DNA from: a virus
Reading direction: 5' to 3' (one strand)
DNA length: 64,000 nt
IMG/VR virus record: IMGVR_UViG_3300032288_002265
Span: 1-64,000 of that record
Shown here: positions 26,321-34,261 of the stretch, one piece after another
Layout of the letters: each line of letters opens with the position of its first letter
Position numbering within the stretch: the stretch's first letter is position 1
Translations under genes and position numbers: made by a program
Notes under the pieces: generated by a model
Database searches by the model: none
Told to the model about the DNA's origin: nothing
The model's input: only the letters and a program-made list of their open reading frames with translations

Positions 26321-26475
26321 TGGGTCTTCCTTCTCTTCTTGCGGTTGTTGATGTTGATGTCGTTCTTGAGTTTGTATTTCTTCACTGCACGTGCGATCTC
26401 GCCGACCTCGCCTCGCTTGAGTGGGGTGGCGTTGTGCCCATGCTTCAGGAAGTTTTGGGCTCTGGTGAATGTCAT
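26317..26475 (-). CDS. Small basic protein (52 aa)
   Basis: A short gene of 52 codons ending in a Lys/Arg-rich tail (NNRKKRRKTQ), with MTFTRAQNFLKHGHN at the start. Its stop overlaps the ATG of the coiled-coil gene (ATGA), continuing the chain of overlaps in this operon. The basic tail suggests nucleic-acid binding. There is no strong SD; a perfect hairpin sits just upstream. Confidence 0.55.
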   Translation of the reverse strand: MTFTRAQNFLKHGHNATPLKRGEVGEIARAVKKYKLKNDININNRKKRRKTQ

Positions 26476-26487
26476 TGGGAAACGGGG

Positions 26488-26515
26488 ATGATCCCGAAAC
26501 GAATTTCGGGATCAT
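26488..26515. promoter_or_regulatory. Perfect 12-bp stem-loop between leftward genes
   Basis: ATGATCCCGAAA (26488-26499) and TTTCGGGATCAT (26504-26515) form a perfect 12-bp stem with a 4-nt loop, UUCG in the leftward RNA. It sits between the DHH gene stop and the next start. There is no U tract, so an RNA-processing or stabilising hairpin or an operator is more likely than an intrinsic terminator. Confidence 0.6.
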
Positions 26516-26519
26516 GGGG

Positions 26520-27512
26520 TTAGGCGACAATCTCTTCGAGTTCACGCAGAGTGATGCGGAACCCACACGCGCCCTTGTGGCCACCACCGCCGTACTCCAC
26601 GGCGATCTTGCTCAGGTCGTGGTGCTCCTTACCCGCAATGTGGTAGAGGCTCACCATGACCCTGTTGTCTTTGCCGGTGTACCGCCACGCGAAACACGCA
26701 TCATGCTCGGGTCTGATACCTCCCTTGAGCAGGTCGCTGTTGCCGCGCTGTCCGACGTTCAAGGCGCAGAAGGTCAGTCCCTCCCACTCGATGGTGTGGC
26801 TGTAGGTCGCGCTGTACTCGTCGTTCTGCTTGTCGCAGTAGGACTTGATTGCACGGCCTTGGGTGATTACGTCGTCCAGCTTGACGCCGGTCGGCTCGCC
26901 GCTGAACTGGTTCTCCACCAAGCGCCCGAGGTCGGTCTCGCTCAAGGCTCTCAGCCCGAACTGGAGCACCTTGGCATCCGGGTCGCGGTGGTCCCAAATG
27001 TCGTACTCCCCGGCGAGTCGAATCAGTCGCGGCTCCTTGATTTCGCGATCAACGAACACCGACTTGGTCAGCGGCCAGAGATGCTCTTGACCCACGTCCC
27101 AAGTGAACCACGCCCAGCACAGGCGGCACGCGGCAACGCCGTCAATGCGGATGCCTCGGAACAACTCGTTTGGTTGAGGCGTGGGTGTTGGGGCGTCCCA
27201 CTTCTCGATGGCCGACTTGTGGTGGTCGATCCACACGATCTTGTCGCAAAGCTCAGGCCGAGCCATGAGCTCGTCCACGCTCAGGTCCACGATGTAGATC
27301 GCGTCGTACAGAGACCATTCGTTGCTGAACTGGTCTCCAAGTTGCGGGTCGAACCACGCATGTAAAGGAACTGGAACCGGACGACCATAGTCCCACCCGT
27401 AAGAGTGGACAGCGGCGTCTGGGTGGAGGCGCTTCAGGTGGAAGCGGCACGTCTCGTTCGACAGCTTCCCGTCGAAGTCTGCGTCGTGATAGATGATCGC
27501 GATGTTGTTCAT
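26520..27512 (-). CDS. DHH-family phosphoesterase
   Basis: 330 residues. The DHH domain motifs are in order: HDADFDG (9-15), VDLS (75-78) and IDHHKS (95-100), with an acidic EYDIWDH segment further on. The C-terminus has the DHHA1 substrate-binding signature GGGGHKGACG (about 308-317). DHH/DHHA1 proteins are manganese-dependent phosphodiesterases that cut short RNA or DNA, or cyclic dinucleotides. The size and lack of a RecJ OB-fold fit the NrnA/GdpP-type group. In a phage it could recycle nanoRNA or remove a nucleotide second messenger; which one is not shown. It overlaps ThyX by 4 bp. Confidence 0.85.
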   Translation of the reverse strand: MNNIAIIYHDADFDGKLSNETCRFHLKRLHPDAAVHSYGWDYGRPVPVPLHAWFDPQLGDQFSNEWSLYDAIYIVDLSVDELMARPELCDKIVWIDHHKSAIEKWDAPTPTPQPNELFRGIRIDGVAACRLCWAWFTWDVGQEHLWPLTKSVFVDREIKEPRLIRLAGEYDIWDHRDPDAKVLQFGLRALSETDLGRLVENQFSGEPTGVKLDDVITQGRAIKSYCDKQNDEYSATYSHTIEWEGLTFCALNVGQRGNSDLLKGGIRPEHDACFAWRYTGKDNRVMVSLYHIAGKEHHDLSKIAVEYGGGGHKGACGFRITLRELEEIVA

Positions 27513-28258
27513 TTCGTTTCTCCTTTCAGTTGGTTGATTTCCGTCTTGAGGCGTTCGATCTCTGACTTGAGCGAGTCCACCTCGCTCTTCCGTAGGGCCA
27601 TCGCCTCGACGACCGTGGGAAAGTGTGTTGCGAACTCAGCGCGGATCGCATGAGCAACCTCGCGGTGCTCCTTCTGTGCGTGCGATGACTCGCGCTGATC
27701 GAGGTAGTGGATCCATGTCCTCGCGCTGCCCTTCATGTAGAGCTTGGTCTTGGCGCAGGTAGGCAGGACGAAGCGTGCGCTCTCGGGGGCGATGCCTGCC
27801 TCGATCAGGGTGATGTAGGTGTCGACCGAATTCCGCACCGTCGCGTTGAAGTGCGTCTGCCTCCAGTCGTTGGAAGCGATGTCGTTGCCGCTCCCTTGCC
27901 GGTTCCCGCCCACAGCCTTCTCGCGCAGGACGATCGGCTCGATGACGGTGCCCAGCTTGGTGACCTCGGCATACCTGGCACTGAACTGCTGAAACTTCGC
28001 GGACCAGTGACGCAGGATCTGCATCGATATCGCGAGGCTGGTCTCGATCTCAACCGTCAGGTCGGCCTGGTCGAATACGGACCAGTGACCCTCCCTCATG
28101 CAGAAGTTCAACAGCCCTGGGCCGGTGAGGTGGTTCTGCTGGTTGCTCGGGTTGCTGACCCTGGCGGTGTAAACCAGGTGCTGATCTGGTGTGAGGTGCT
28201 GTTGTGTGGCGGAGTCGAAGACAAGGCTCGACGTGACTGCAACGGATGTGACTTTCAT
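27509..28258 (-). CDS. thyX: Flavin-dependent thymidylate synthase with coiled-coil tail
   Basis: 249 residues from the ATG at 28258 (GAGGAGAAC upstream). The ThyX signature is seen as RHWSAKFQQFS (83-93), a variant of RHRx7S in which the third residue is Trp. Upstream Arg and His for FAD and dUMP binding are also present. ThyX makes dTMP from dUMP using FAD and methylenetetrahydrofolate. The last 28 residues (KSEVDSLKSEIERLKTEINQ) form a leucine-zipper-like coiled coil not normally part of ThyX, and could mediate oligomerisation or partner binding. It supplies thymidylate for phage DNA; it overlaps the DHH gene by 4 bp. Confidence 0.88.
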   Translation of the reverse strand: MKVTSVAVTSSLVFDSATQQHLTPDQHLVYTARVSNPSNQQNHLTGPGLLNFCMREGHWSVFDQADLTVEIETSLAISMQILRHWSAKFQQFSARYAEVTKLGTVIEPIVLREKAVGGNRQGSGNDIASNDWRQTHFNATVRNSVDTYITLIEAGIAPESARFVLPTCAKTKLYMKGSARTWIHYLDQRESSHAQKEHREVAHAIRAEFATHFPTVVEAMALRKSEVDSLKSEIERLKTEINQLKGETK

Positions 28259-28397
28259 AGTGGTTCTCCTCGGCGTGATTGCCGACCAAGCGGCATCAGT
28301 TTCCCGATGCCGCTGGATCAGATATCGCCCCCTCTCCATGGGAGCAGACTGAACACAGTCTGTGTGACGGGAAGGGCGCGAGGTGTACAGGACAAAC

Positions 28398-29111
28398 TCA
28401 GTTGTTGATGACGAAGCTCGTCGCGATCTTGCGAGCCTTGCCCTTGGCCTTGAGGCCGACGATCACGCTGTGAGGATCGAGGAAGCGGAGATCGTGGTCG
28501 TCGCCACGGATGACGCGGACACCGTCCCACTCGGCGGGTGGCTCGTGAAGGAAGACGACGGAGACGTTGCCGCCACGGGAGATCACCTCTTTAACCACTC
28601 GGTCGTTGTCACCTGAACGGCTGAAGGTGAGGTGGTAGTTGGATGGCATCTCGCCGTTGAGGAACCGCTTCATGCGGAGTGGAACCTTGGTGTAGTCGTA
28701 GAACTGGACGTTGCTGAAGATGTCCATGATCGCCTTACCCTTGTGCTTGATGTTTTCCCACGGCAGATCACTCGTGCCGTTGGGTCGGATGCACGGGGTG
28801 AGTCCGAGGCGATCGGCCTTGCGGATGGTGGCCTCGATGTCGCGCACCAGGGTGTCGATGAACGCAGCCTGGTCTCGGTGGAACCATTGAGTCTTGAGGA
28901 TGCGTGACTGCTGGATCTGAGTGAAGATCCCTCGGCCTGCAGTGTTGAGGCAGGTCTCGGCGCAGGTGCTCCACTTGGCGTGGGAGCAGACGTTGATCCC
29001 GCTCAGCTTGAACGGGGCGAGGTACAGGACCGAGGTGAGAAAGCCCTTGGCTTCTCCCTTCACGGTCTTGGCGTCGTTGGATGTACAGAGTACGTGCTTG
29101 TTGTGATTCAT
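28398..29111 (-). CDS. GP88-family protein
   Basis: 237 residues. The pattern APFKLSGINVCSHAKWSTCA...CLNTAGRG (about 32-61) with clustered Cys, followed by LGLTPCIRPNGTSDLPWE and QFYDYTKVP, matches my memory of the phage gene-product-88 family. The family's biochemical role is not established to my knowledge. Several Cys could bind a metal or iron-sulfur centre. It is a separate transcription unit member between ThyX (139 bp gap) and a small conserved gene. Confidence 0.7.
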   Translation of the reverse strand: MNHNKHVLCTSNDAKTVKGEAKGFLTSVLYLAPFKLSGINVCSHAKWSTCAETCLNTAGRGIFTQIQQSRILKTQWFHRDQAAFIDTLVRDIEATIRKADRLGLTPCIRPNGTSDLPWENIKHKGKAIMDIFSNVQFYDYTKVPLRMKRFLNGEMPSNYHLTFSRSGDNDRVVKEVISRGGNVSVVFLHEPPAEWDGVRVIRGDDHDLRFLDPHSVIVGLKAKGKARKIATSFVINN

Positions 29112-29183
29112 GGTGGATTGTTTGCGGTGACGTGATTGACACCGCCCACTGCGCCCGACTTGCGCCAGACGCAGGGAGCGAGG

Positions 29184-29399
29184 TCAGGAAATGGTGGCGT
29201 GTCCTCGAGCGATCTCGATGGACTGCGCCTTTCCTGCGAGGACTACGTGCGGCTGCATCCGTCTGATCCTGGTGAACGTGGGCACCTGGATCTTCATGGA
29301 CTTGACCGTGAAGGACTGTCCCATCCAGTGGATGGTCAGGCGTGGAGCCTTAGCCTTGAGTGAGGCTGGCTTGTTGTAGTGGAACCAGAAGGGACTCAT
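29184..29399 (-). CDS. Small conserved phage protein
   Basis: 71 residues starting MSPFWFHYNKPAS at an ATG without a strong SD. The FHYNKPAS...LTIHWMG pattern followed by an RRMQPHVVLAGK segment is one I recall from many tailed-phage accessory regions. Function unknown. Confidence 0.6.
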   Translation of the reverse strand: MSPFWFHYNKPASLKAKAPRLTIHWMGQSFTVKSMKIQVPTFTRIRRMQPHVVLAGKAQSIEIARGHATIS

Positions 29400-29488
29400 G
29401 GTTTGGTTGCGTGTACAGCCAATGCGGTAGCTGCCCGAAGATCGGGAAGCTGCTGGCTGAAATTGGGGGAGCTTGCAGTCCGGTCGGA

Positions 29489-29695
29489 CTACGCGATGAA
29501 GAAGTCTTCCACCTTGTAGGAAGACGTGACGCCGTCGGCCCAGAAGAGCGAGGCCCAGTCGTTGTTGATGATGCAGTGGACGAACCACTTGCCGTGCTTG
29601 TCCTGCTTCAACTGGTAGGCACCAGTCTTCCAGTAAACACGATGACCGCTCTTCACTGAATCAACAGCATCGGCGATGGTGCGGAACTGACTCAT
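29489..29695 (-). CDS. Small conserved phage protein
   Basis: 68 residues with a good SD (AGAAGGAGAAACC before ATG) and an ATGA overlap with the previous small gene. Contains HRVYWKTGAYQLKQD and VHCIINNDWASLFW; compact alpha/beta pattern. Of a type common in phage accessory regions, function unknown. Confidence 0.6.
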   Translation of the reverse strand: MSQFRTIADAVDSVKSGHRVYWKTGAYQLKQDKHGKWFVHCIINNDWASLFWADGVTSSYKVEDFFIA

Positions 29696-29826
29696 GGTTT
29701 CTCCTTCTGTGCTGCAGCGATTGCCTTGGCCATGATGCGAACTACCTCGGTCAGCGACTTGCGCTGGCGTGGCGTGAGCATCCGGTCGAGTGGCTTCGGC
29801 ACGATGAGTTTGTTCTTTTGAATCAC
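29692..29826 (-). CDS. Small basic protein (44 aa)
   Basis: 44 codons from a GTG at 29826 that overlaps the preceding stop (GTGA), with GAGGAG about 8 nt upstream; its own stop overlaps the next ATG. The sequence is basic and helical (LTPRQRKSLTEVVRIMAKAI). The overlaps at both ends support it as a real gene. Confidence 0.55.
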   Translation of the reverse strand: MIQKNKLIVPKPLDRMLTPRQRKSLTEVVRIMAKAIAAAQKEKP

Positions 29827-30149
29827 TCCTTCTCCTCGGTTAGCGATTCGTAGTAGTGGCCGTGGTACTCGATGCGTCCCGGCGTGGCTGAGAATCCGTA
29901 CTGCGAGTTGATGAAGTCGGCGACGTTGTTGGCGTCACCCTCCATGATGCCTAGCTTTTCCTTAACGTAGGCTGGGTGCGCTCGGAACGGGCCGAACGTG
30001 TAGCACCCCTTGCCGATGATCCCGATGAACAGGTACGGAGCAGACCGCATGATCGCGATCTCGAACTGCGTTGCATTGCCGAGCGCGACTTGATGTATCC
30101 CGTCTTTGAGTACAGGGAACACGCCTTTGGATGTGGGTCGAATAGTCAT
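29823..30149 (-). CDS. Hypothetical protein
   Basis: 108 residues, mixed alpha/beta, with a hydrophobic centre (APYLFIGIIGKGCYTFGPF) that is too short and polar-flanked for a membrane span. No family recognised. Overlaps the 44-aa gene. Confidence 0.6.
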   Translation of the reverse strand: MTIRPTSKGVFPVLKDGIHQVALGNATQFEIAIMRSAPYLFIGIIGKGCYTFGPFRAHPAYVKEKLGIMEGDANNVADFINSQYGFSATPGRIEYHGHYYESLTEEKE

Positions 30150-30169
30150 GGTTGCAGTGTTGTTCGTGG

Positions 30170-30655
30170 TTACTTGTTTGCTTCCCTCTCAACTGTGATG
30201 GACAGATTGAACAGCCAGTTGCTTATCCTGGTCAGTAGGCGGCGGATCAGGCTAGGCTTTGGATTCCCGAGCTTGGGCGTTGGGACCGGAGACTCGATGA
30301 TGATGATCGGAGGGTATGTTGCCTCAGGCAGCTGCGGGCTACGGTGATGCAACTCGACGTGCAACTTACCGAAAGCACCTTTGATGAATCGACCATGCTT
30401 CAGGTGCTTGGGTGCATACCGGAGACGAGCGTTGGCGACTGCGCTTGGCGTTGCGATCATCTGGTTGCCGATCTCAAAGTTCGGCTTGCTCCAGTCGACG
30501 CCACGCCAGTTGATCGTCCACTCGCCGCGCTCGTGCCGGCGGTGGTGCATATTGCGGCGGTGGTAACTTACTGTGGCGATGGACACACCAAGCTCTTTGG
30601 CCAGAGCAGATGTCTTCTTGTTCCAGTCTACGTTGTTCCAGTTGATCTCTTTCAT
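30170..30655 (-). CDS. Protein with tandem HTH-like repeats
   Basis: 161 residues. Two similar units are seen: INWNNVDWNKKTSALAKELG with VSIATVSYHRRNM (residues 4-36), and INWRGVDWSKPNFEIGNQ with AVANARLRY (48-80). The pattern [IN]W..VDW then an HTH is a small phage module for DNA recognition. The C-terminal half is basic and Pro-rich. It may be a transcription or replication regulator. Confidence 0.6.
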   Translation of the reverse strand: MKEINWNNVDWNKKTSALAKELGVSIATVSYHRRNMHHRRHERGEWTINWRGVDWSKPNFEIGNQMIATPSAVANARLRYAPKHLKHGRFIKGAFGKLHVELHHRSPQLPEATYPPIIIIESPVPTPKLGNPKPSLIRRLLTRISNWLFNLSITVEREANK

Positions 30656-30682
30656 AGTGTATGTGTGTGTTTAGGTGATGGG

Positions 30683-31309
30683 TCAGAGTGAATCGACGGC
30701 GGCTTGGAAGGCGTCCCTGATCTTGTTGGTCAACTCGCTTTCGAGTTCATCGTCATCCAAGCGATCGTCGATCTCGGACTTAACGAAGGCTCTCAGTCCT
30801 ACGATGTCGTCTGCATTGAGTGGGGCTTGGTTCTGCACCGCTTCATCGACTGCCTCGCTGAAGCCGGTGATGTTGTCAGCGGTGATGCTCTTGATGACCG
30901 CTTCAATCTTCTCGTCCACCGCATCGAGCAAGTTGGCCTTGATCACCTCAATCTTGACGGTGTCGAGAACCTCCTTAACAACGTCTTGCTTCACCGCTGC
31001 CATTGAGATGTTGACAGCGTTGTTGACGTGACCATTGAGACTGATCCCGATGATGTCATACAACTCATGGTTCTGTTGCTCCAGTCTAACAATGCGTTCG
31101 ACCAGTGGGTTGGTTGACTTCTCCGCCATCTGCGGAGTGTATGTGAAAATGACTGTGTTGAGGGCGGTATTCAGTGTCACTACCTCCCGCTCCAGTTTAT
31201 CGATGCGTTCGACCAGTGGTTTGGTCGCTTGCTCCACGACCTGCTGCGTGAAGATCGTGATGACTGCGTTGATAGCTGCGAGCACCTGGTTGTTCTGTTG
31301 TGTTTCCAT
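30683..31309 (-). CDS. Hypothetical helical protein
   Basis: 208 residues, highly acidic and helical, with an internal repeat: QQVVEQATKPLVERIDKLERE and QMAEKSTNPLVERIVRLEQQ (about 17-77), which together look like two coiled-coil segments. No enzymatic motif. A dyad of the GGGAC family lies 89 bp upstream of its start. Confidence 0.6.
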   Translation of the reverse strand: METQQNNQVLAAINAVITIFTQQVVEQATKPLVERIDKLEREVVTLNTALNTVIFTYTPQMAEKSTNPLVERIVRLEQQNHELYDIIGISLNGHVNNAVNISMAAVKQDVVKEVLDTVKIEVIKANLLDAVDEKIEAVIKSITADNITGFSEAVDEAVQNQAPLNADDIVGLRAFVKSEIDDRLDDDELESELTNKIRDAFQAAVDSL

Positions 31310-31397
31310 ATCTGCTTGTTGTTGATGTTCCTTGGATCTACCGCCACGTTGTGTGGAAGCAGACCAAAGGAGCCGGGTTTCACCCCGGCTGTGTGGT

Positions 31398-31413
31398 TAG
31401 GGACTGGTCCCTA
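31398..31413. repeat. AGGGAC dyad, copy 1
   Basis: TAGGGACTGGTCCCTA: 7-bp arms with a 2-bp centre. It lies 89 bp upstream of the leftward gene starting at 31309 and just after the stop of the gene before it. Member of the dispersed family described under findings. Confidence 0.7.
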
Positions 31414-31420
31414 GTAGATC

Positions 31421-31636
31421 TTAATCATAGATGTCTTCGTCCTGAGGAACGGACGCTTCGACTACGCGGTAGCCACTGCCGTCTTCCTCACCGTGAATGA
31501 AGTCGGCCATCTGAGATAGGGCCTCTTCTCTAGTGTCGTAGTGGTCGTCGACGTAAGGGCCTCCATCGAATGACGTTTTGATGTCTGCCCAACCACGATA
31601 GAGTGCCGTCTGGATCTTCCACTTGGTGGCACTCAC
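31421..31636 (-). CDS. Hypothetical protein
   Basis: 71 residues, acidic, with a Trp/Tyr-rich N-terminal half and a DTREEALSQMADFIHGEEDG helix. Overlaps the preceding gene by 4 bp. No family recognised. Confidence 0.6.
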   Translation of the reverse strand: MSATKWKIQTALYRGWADIKTSFDGGPYVDDHYDTREEALSQMADFIHGEEDGSGYRVVEASVPQDEDIYD

Positions 31637-31917
31637 TTCGCACCTCCCACGAAGATGTGAGCGTAGGTTCCGTCAGGCAGACCGCCTGTCACGAACGGCC
31701 TTGCCCATACGTTTTGAGATGAGTGTTTGCATATACCATCCTCCTCATCCTCCTTGATGAACCGCGCAACCAACTGGCGCACAGCCTCGCGATGAACCTC
31801 GTCGCCGCTCAGGTCGAACGGATACGAGATGGTGATTGAACCGCGCTCGCACCTTGCTTTGATGAGTGAACCACATTTGTCGGTGCGTGGTATGTACTTT
31901 GTGTGGACAGCTTGCAT
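31633..31917 (-). CDS. Hypothetical protein
   Basis: 94 residues, small alpha/beta pattern with VHREAVRQLVARFIKEDEE and a C-terminal VTGGLPDGTYAHIFVGGAK. No family recognised; overlaps the next gene by ATGA. Confidence 0.6.
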   Translation of the reverse strand: MQAVHTKYIPRTDKCGSLIKARCERGSITISYPFDLSGDEVHREAVRQLVARFIKEDEEDGICKHSSQNVWARPFVTGGLPDGTYAHIFVGGAK

Positions 31918-31921
31918 GTGA

Positions 31922-32683
31922 TTACTTGGTTTTGAGTTGAAGGTTGCGGATCTGACTGACGAGAGTGCATTGCATCGAGACGGCTAGGTCTGCGATGTGT
32001 GATGAGTTCATACAAGCGCACAGCTTGCGGATGTCGGTATCGACGCGCTCCTTCCAGAGGCGGGAGTCGATCATCTCTACCACCTCCTCCACGTTGACGT
32101 GGTTGAGCACACCGACGGTGTTGAATGACGGCCCGTCACTGTGGTGTTCACAAATCCAGTTGGCCTTGTCCGCTGCGTTGTGCCAGAGGCAGTCAATGTC
32201 CTCATCGGTGAGCAGGTGGAAGGCATCGTCGATTTCCTCGGGCTTGAACCCATGCTCGGTGACTCCACTCCACTCGTGCTCGACCTCGCGCTTGAGAGCA
32301 CGTGAGAAATCGCTGCGACCCCACGATACCCACGCATCGTTCTCGGCATCGTTCTCCCGCTTGGACAGGTCTTCCTCATTCAGCACTGGGTAGTCATCGA
32401 GCGATGCCTCCATCGTTTCTGCCTCGGCAACGATGCGTTCTTCCTTCGGGTTTATGATGATGATCTCGTACCAGCCCGGCCCCCAATGGCCGAAGCGGTG
32501 AACCTCTACGTTGTCCCCCTCACCGCCAAGCCCTTCGAGGAAGGCGTGGAAGTTGGACTCTTCCATAGGGCCTGAGTCCCTAGTGCGGGTGACGGGACAG
32601 ACCAGCCAGTCTTGCCGGTCGTCGTCGAGGAATGCGCCGGCACGGTCGAACTGTGTCGGACGGTGATGCTTGTATGGTGTCAT
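31922..32683 (-). CDS. Hypothetical protein
   Basis: 253 residues from the ATG at 32683 (the frame is open further upstream, but that part is antisense-like and low in complexity). Acidic, helical C-terminal half. The N-terminal third (WLVCPVTRTRDSGPMEESN, then HRFGHWGPGWYEIIII) looks like a small alpha/beta domain. No family recognised. A copy of the AGGGAC dyad falls within codons near residue 35. Confidence 0.6.
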   Translation of the reverse strand: MTPYKHHRPTQFDRAGAFLDDDRQDWLVCPVTRTRDSGPMEESNFHAFLEGLGGEGDNVEVHRFGHWGPGWYEIIIINPKEERIVAEAETMEASLDDYPVLNEEDLSKRENDAENDAWVSWGRSDFSRALKREVEHEWSGVTEHGFKPEEIDDAFHLLTDEDIDCLWHNAADKANWICEHHSDGPSFNTVGVLNHVNVEEVVEMIDSRLWKERVDTDIRKLCACMNSSHIADLAVSMQCTLVSQIRNLQLKTK

Positions 32684-32687
32684 TGAT

Positions 32688-33041
32688 TCAGTGGCTGAGG
32701 TGGTTGTTGAGCTTCTCCTGAAGGGCCTTGAGTTTATCGTCGGATATGTCGAGTGAATCAGCGATCCCATCGAACAGTTCGGAATCAGCGAGGGTGATGC
32801 GTGCTGCCTCCAACAGGGTGATGAGTTCGCCCTGGTCGAACGGGTGGATGTGGACTGGCTTGTCATCATCCACAGTGACGAGAGACTTGAAGTAGCCGTC
32901 GTCGTCAGTCGTTGACAGTTTGAGTTCCGTCGCACCGGAGTGGATGTCTTCAATAACGTCGGAGCTCCAGTCTCGGTCGTCTTCCATCACGATCAGTGTG
33001 TGGATTGCGAATTGGATGAGACGGTGTTGCTGCTGTGTCAT
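32688..33041 (-). CDS. Hypothetical protein
   Basis: 117 residues from the ATG at 33041. Acidic, with helical ends and a beta centre (HSGATELKLSTTDDDGYFKS). It lies 55 bp after a GGGAC dyad. No family recognised. Confidence 0.6.
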   Translation of the reverse strand: MTQQQHRLIQFAIHTLIVMEDDRDWSSDVIEDIHSGATELKLSTTDDDGYFKSLVTVDDDKPVHIHPFDQGELITLLEAARITLADSELFDGIADSLDISDDKLKALQEKLNNHLSH

Positions 33042-33095
33042 GGTGTGATTCAGTGAAGAACGCCGGCAACTTGATGCGCGTGCCGGCTTTGCGCT

Positions 33096-33111
33096 TAGGG
33101 ACTGATCCCTA
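33096..33111. repeat. AGGGAC dyad, copy 2
   Basis: TAGGGACTGATCCCTA: 6-bp arms with a 4-bp centre. It lies 55 bp upstream of the leftward gene starting at 33041, between that gene and the previous stop. Confidence 0.7.
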
Positions 33112-33147
33112 GTGACGCCACCGCTGCGACGATGGCGTCGGTAGGAG

Positions 33148-33435
33148 TCAGAGGACTTCAGTGGTGTCGAAGCCCAACTCTTGCAGGTATTCGATCGCTT
33201 CCTTGGGTAGCTCGAACACTCCGTCGTAACCGATGACGCGCCGACCTCGAAGCTGGATGCCGATGTGGACAACCTCGCAGTCGGTGTGCTGGCCAACCGG
33301 CCAGTAGCACCACTCGATCAGTGCGCCACGTCCATCATGCGGGAACCACTCCATCGTGTTCTCGTGAAGCCCGATGTCGATTGGCCGAGAACAGTTGGCG
33401 TGCTCAACCTGTAGCCGTGATGTAAATGACTTCAT
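33148..33435 (-). CDS. Hypothetical protein
   Basis: 95 residues; WFPHDGRGALIEWCYWPVG and RGRRVIGYDGVFELP suggest a small beta-rich fold. Overlaps the upstream gene by ATGA. No family recognised. Confidence 0.6.
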   Translation of the reverse strand: MKSFTSRLQVEHANCSRPIDIGLHENTMEWFPHDGRGALIEWCYWPVGQHTDCEVVHIGIQLRGRRVIGYDGVFELPKEAIEYLQELGFDTTEVL

Positions 33436-33962
33436 TCAACCTCCATGGCTGCGGTGATGGTCTCGGACAACGCCCTGTGCTGGGTGAGCAGGCGATTGGC
33501 GGCACCTATTGCTTCTTTCTTGCAGTAGTCGAAGCCGTAGAAGCCCCAGCACGAGTCGATCATCTCGTTGTCCTCATCGGTGATCTCGTAGCCGTAGACA
33601 TCACCTCCGATGTATTGCGAGAACGCTTCGACGTGGGACTTGGCGGCTTCGCGAGCCTCTTCCTCTGAGTCCACCTGATCCTTGTCCACCGTCACGGTGC
33701 CGCTGCGCCCGCTGTCCCACGGGCAAGTGAACGGGGTGAGCGAGAGCGCAGAGGTGCCGTGAACCAAGGCGTAGACAGGAAACCTATAAACGTCCTCGTC
33801 CTGCCCCAGATTGAAGAGCGTTGTGTCTGACACCCGCTTATCGCCCAGCGTGTAGCGGGACTTGTCGCGGTAGTAGATGGTGACGCCGTGACTGAACGGT
33901 GCCTCTGCATCTGTGTCCTGCTTGATGGTGACCGTGAGGTGTCCGACTTTGAATGTATTCAT
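33432..33962 (-). CDS. Conserved phage accessory protein
   Basis: 176 residues. The C-terminal part (GGDVYGYEITDEDNEMIDSC, WGFYGFDYCKKEA) matches a motif I recall as frequent in phage accessory regions, of unknown function; the N-terminal part is beta-rich. ATGA overlaps on both sides. Confidence 0.65.
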   Translation of the reverse strand: MNTFKVGHLTVTIKQDTDAEAPFSHGVTIYYRDKSRYTLGDKRVSDTTLFNLGQDEDVYRFPVYALVHGTSALSLTPFTCPWDSGRSGTVTVDKDQVDSEEEAREAAKSHVEAFSQYIGGDVYGYEITDEDNEMIDSCWGFYGFDYCKKEAIGAANRLLTQHRALSETITAAMEVE

Positions 33963-34261
33963 TGTGTGATGTTGAGGTGTTGCTTGTGATTGTTGTAAGG
34001 GCAGAACTCTGCTCCTCCTTCGTCTGTCTGTGTCAGGTATCCCTTGATCCTTTTACCTTTGTATCGGGTAACGGCAGGGATTGAGAAGTAGGTGTTGGCG
34101 TAACCTGTGGCATAGCACGTCAGGCGCAGATCGGTGCCGTGGATCGGGCAGTTGTTCACCTTGGCCCAAGGTCCGAGGCAATCGAAGGGACCTCCGGGTC
34201 TCCACCCAATGGCTCCGTTCGAGAACTCGAATCGTTCACGAGCGATAAAGACTTGGCTCAC
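33959..34261 (-). CDS. Conserved phage accessory protein
   Basis: 100 residues. FDCLGPWAKVNNCPIHGTDL then LTCYATGYANTYFSIPAVTR is a pattern I recall from small phage proteins of unknown function. Two Cys may pair or bind metal. ATGA overlaps with both neighbours. Confidence 0.65.
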   Translation of the reverse strand: MSQVFIARERFEFSNGAIGWRPGGPFDCLGPWAKVNNCPIHGTDLRLTCYATGYANTYFSIPAVTRYKGKRIKGYLTQTDEGGAEFCPYNNHKQHLNITQ

